From NCBI GenBank assembly GCA_021777635.1, contig JAJYDI010000091.1, positions 1-8,216 of the forward strand: a stretch of 8,216 bases of DNA, given 5' to 3'. The notes beneath the pieces are model-generated. The model was not told the origin of the DNA and made no database searches. It worked only from the letters and a program-made list of their open reading frames with translations. Positions 7,075 to 8,216 of this stretch are shown here, piece by piece (position 1 is the first letter of the stretch; every line of letters begins with the position of its first letter). The position numbers were made by a program, and so were the translations under genes. Source of the stretch: Pseudomonadota bacterium. GTDB lineage: Bacteria > Pseudomonadota > Gammaproteobacteria > Xanthomonadales > Rhodanobacteraceae.

Positions 7075-7089
7075 CCCGCGAATCGCGGG
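7075..7089. promoter_or_regulatory. Perfect 15-bp palindrome in the divergent intergenic region
   Basis: CCCGCGA-A-TCGCGGG is a perfect 7+1+7 inverted repeat between the divergent stress-protein and membrane-protein genes. It could be an operator or, in the stress-protein leader, an RNA hairpin. No known regulator motif is recognised. Confidence 0.4.
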
Positions 7090-7111
7090 TCGCGGCGCGC
7101 GCTTCGATCTG

Positions 7112-7141
7112 ATACTAAAGCACCCGGGGCAGGGCCGTCAG
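7112..7141 (-). promoter_or_regulatory. Weak candidate promoter of the universal stress protein gene
   Basis: Read on the minus strand, CTGACG (7141-7136, 4 of 6 to TTGACA) and TAGTAT (7117-7112, 4 of 6 to TATAAT) are 18 bp apart. They lie in the only locally A+T-rich patch of the gap. The -35 candidate would overlap the start of the ribosome binding site of the divergent gene. The match is modest and could be chance. Confidence 0.3.
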
Positions 7142-7152
7142 GGAGGCGCGCC

Positions 7153-8216
7153 ATGGGCGTATCGGGTTGGCTGCTGCCGTTCGCGCGCGGGCTGCTGACG
7201 GTGATGAAGTGGATCGGTGCCGTCGTGGCGGTCGTGGTCCTGATCGTCGCCGGGCTGTTCGCCTACGGCCGTCTGCGCGGTCCCGATGCCGCCGGACGCG
7301 CGGCGCTGGCGGCGATGCAGCCGACGCGCGCGCCGCCCGCGGGGCGCAATGCCTTTCCCGTGCTGTGGCTGGCGGGCTGGCCGGTGCCGGACGATCAGCT
7401 GCAGGCGGTGACCGCGGCGGACCTGCGGCATTTGTATGCGCTGGTCACGCAGCCGGTGCCGAAGAATCTCGCTGCCGCCACGGTGCGCGCCAACGGCATC
7501 GACAACTATGTCTCGGTGGCGCAGGCGCGCTGGCCGGCGCCACCCCTGCCGAATCTGGAATCACTCTGCGGCTGGTCGGTGCCCGATTGCCTCGCCTTTG
7601 TCACCGGCCATCGCGCGGCCGTCGAGGCCGCATTGGCGCAGGCGGCGTTGCCGCTGCATCGGGCCCGGCAATTGGCGCAGACCGGCTTCCTCTGGAACGA
7701 ACTGCCGCCCGATCCGCGTTACGGCGGCATGGGCAACGCATGGGGCCCACCGCAGTGGGTATGGCTGACCGCGCTGGCCGACCGCTTCGTCCGCGGCGAA
7801 CGCGTTGCGGCATTGACCGACACCTGCACGGCGATCGCCACCTGGCGACGCCTGCATCAGGGCACCAACGACCTGTCCTACGCGATGGGCACCGCGGCGT
7901 TCGTCAGCGACGACATCCGCCTGGCAGCGGCGATGCTGGCGCAGTTGCCGCCCGATACGCCGACGCCCGCGGCCTGCGCGCAGGCGCTGCGGCCGGTCAC
8001 CGCGGCCGATGTCGACAGCTGCGCCTGGGCCCAGCGCCAGCAGGCGACCTCGATGGCGAACCTCGATTGGATGATCGGCAACGCGCAAACGGGGAAGGCA
8101 CATCCCTGGTTCTGGTTCGATCGCCGACAGGCCTCGGCCTGGCTGGCCGAGCAGAATGCGCCGATGTGCCGGCCAGCACTGGATGCACGCCTGCTGGCCG
8201 ATGATCCCGCCGCGGC
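7153..8216 (+). CDS. Unrecognised membrane-anchored, probably periplasmic protein (partial)
   Basis: The frame is open from the ATG at 7153 to the right edge (354 codons, no stop), so the C-terminus is missing. AGGGAGG (7140-7146) sits six bases before the start. Residues 20-38 form one hydrophobic segment with basic residues before it (Lys19), suggesting a signal anchor with the rest in the periplasm. The remainder is soluble-looking, rich in Trp, Ala and Leu, with NAFPVLWLAGW (66-76), LCGWSVPDC (138-146), an ARQLAQTGFLWNELPPD stretch (171-187) and HPWFWFD (317-323). It contains six cysteines (139, 146, 225, 275, 290, 339), an even number compatible with disulfides. I recall similar uncharacterised proteins in Xanthomonadales but cannot assign a family or function. 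A 345-codon open frame starting at 7167 overlaps it in another phase and is a shadow. Confidence 0.75.
   Translation, partial: MGVSGWLLPFARGLLTVMKWIGAVVAVVVLIVAGLFAYGRLRGPDAAGRAALAAMQPTRAPPAGRNAFPVLWLAGWPVPDDQLQAVTAADLRHLYALVTQPVPKNLAAATVRANGIDNYVSVAQARWPAPPLPNLESLCGWSVPDCLAFVTGHRAAVEAALAQAALPLHRARQLAQTGFLWNELPPDPRYGGMGNAWGPPQWVWLTALADRFVRGERVAALTDTCTAIATWRRLHQGTNDLSYAMGTAAFVSDDIRLAAAMLAQLPPDTPTPAACAQALRPVTAADVDSCAWAQRQQATSMANLDWMIGNAQTGKAHPWFWFDRRQASAWLAEQNAPMCRPALDARLLADDPAA

Noticed and set aside
7167..8204. 345-codon plus-strand open frame at the right end
   Set aside because: It is Arg/Gly/Ala-rich and out of phase with the frame from 7153. That frame has the ribosome binding site, a membrane segment and balanced composition, and simply has no stop before the window edge.

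Overview
The window is GC-rich DNA whose gene content suggests a gammaproteobacterium, most plausibly of the Xanthomonadales/Lysobacterales (Rhodanobacter/Dyella/Lysobacter relatives). The clues are a 469-residue adenylylatable glutamine synthetase behind a sigma-54/NtrC promoter, strongly GC-biased third codon positions, and short GTCATCCC / CCTTCGCTGCGC repeats between genes. The taxonomic placement is an inference.

Left third, plus strand. Bases 1-251 hold the glnA control region: two NtrC-like sites 31 bp apart and a near-consensus -24/-12 promoter. glnA follows (252-1661) and ends in a hairpin with a GNRA loop. A 283-bp gap then carries a perfect FNR-type box (TTGAT-N4-ATCAA) placed about right for a class II activated promoter. 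It precedes a 456-residue exported protein that joins a single-heme CXXCH domain to a predicted outer-membrane beta-barrel. Its N-terminal motifs resemble Cyc2, the fused cytochrome-porin of iron oxidisers, and it is the most interesting gene here. A strong intrinsic terminator closes it.

Middle, minus strand. Three overlapping genes read leftwards from 6363 to 3471: a GT4-type glycosyltransferase, a DUF2334-type polysaccharide deacetylase and a UPF0104/LPG-synthase-type multi-pass membrane protein. They look like one translationally coupled unit that builds and handles a lipid-linked sugar or cell-envelope glycolipid. The pathway cannot be named from sequence. Related repeat sequences lie at both ends, and the last eight codons or so plus the stop of the membrane-protein gene lie inside one of them.

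Right end. A single-domain universal stress protein (7043-6636, minus) is divergent from an unrecognised membrane-anchored protein (7153 onward, plus) that runs off the window edge. The 109-bp gap between them contains a perfect 15-bp palindrome. Most other long open frames in this GC-rich sequence are shadows of these seven genes.
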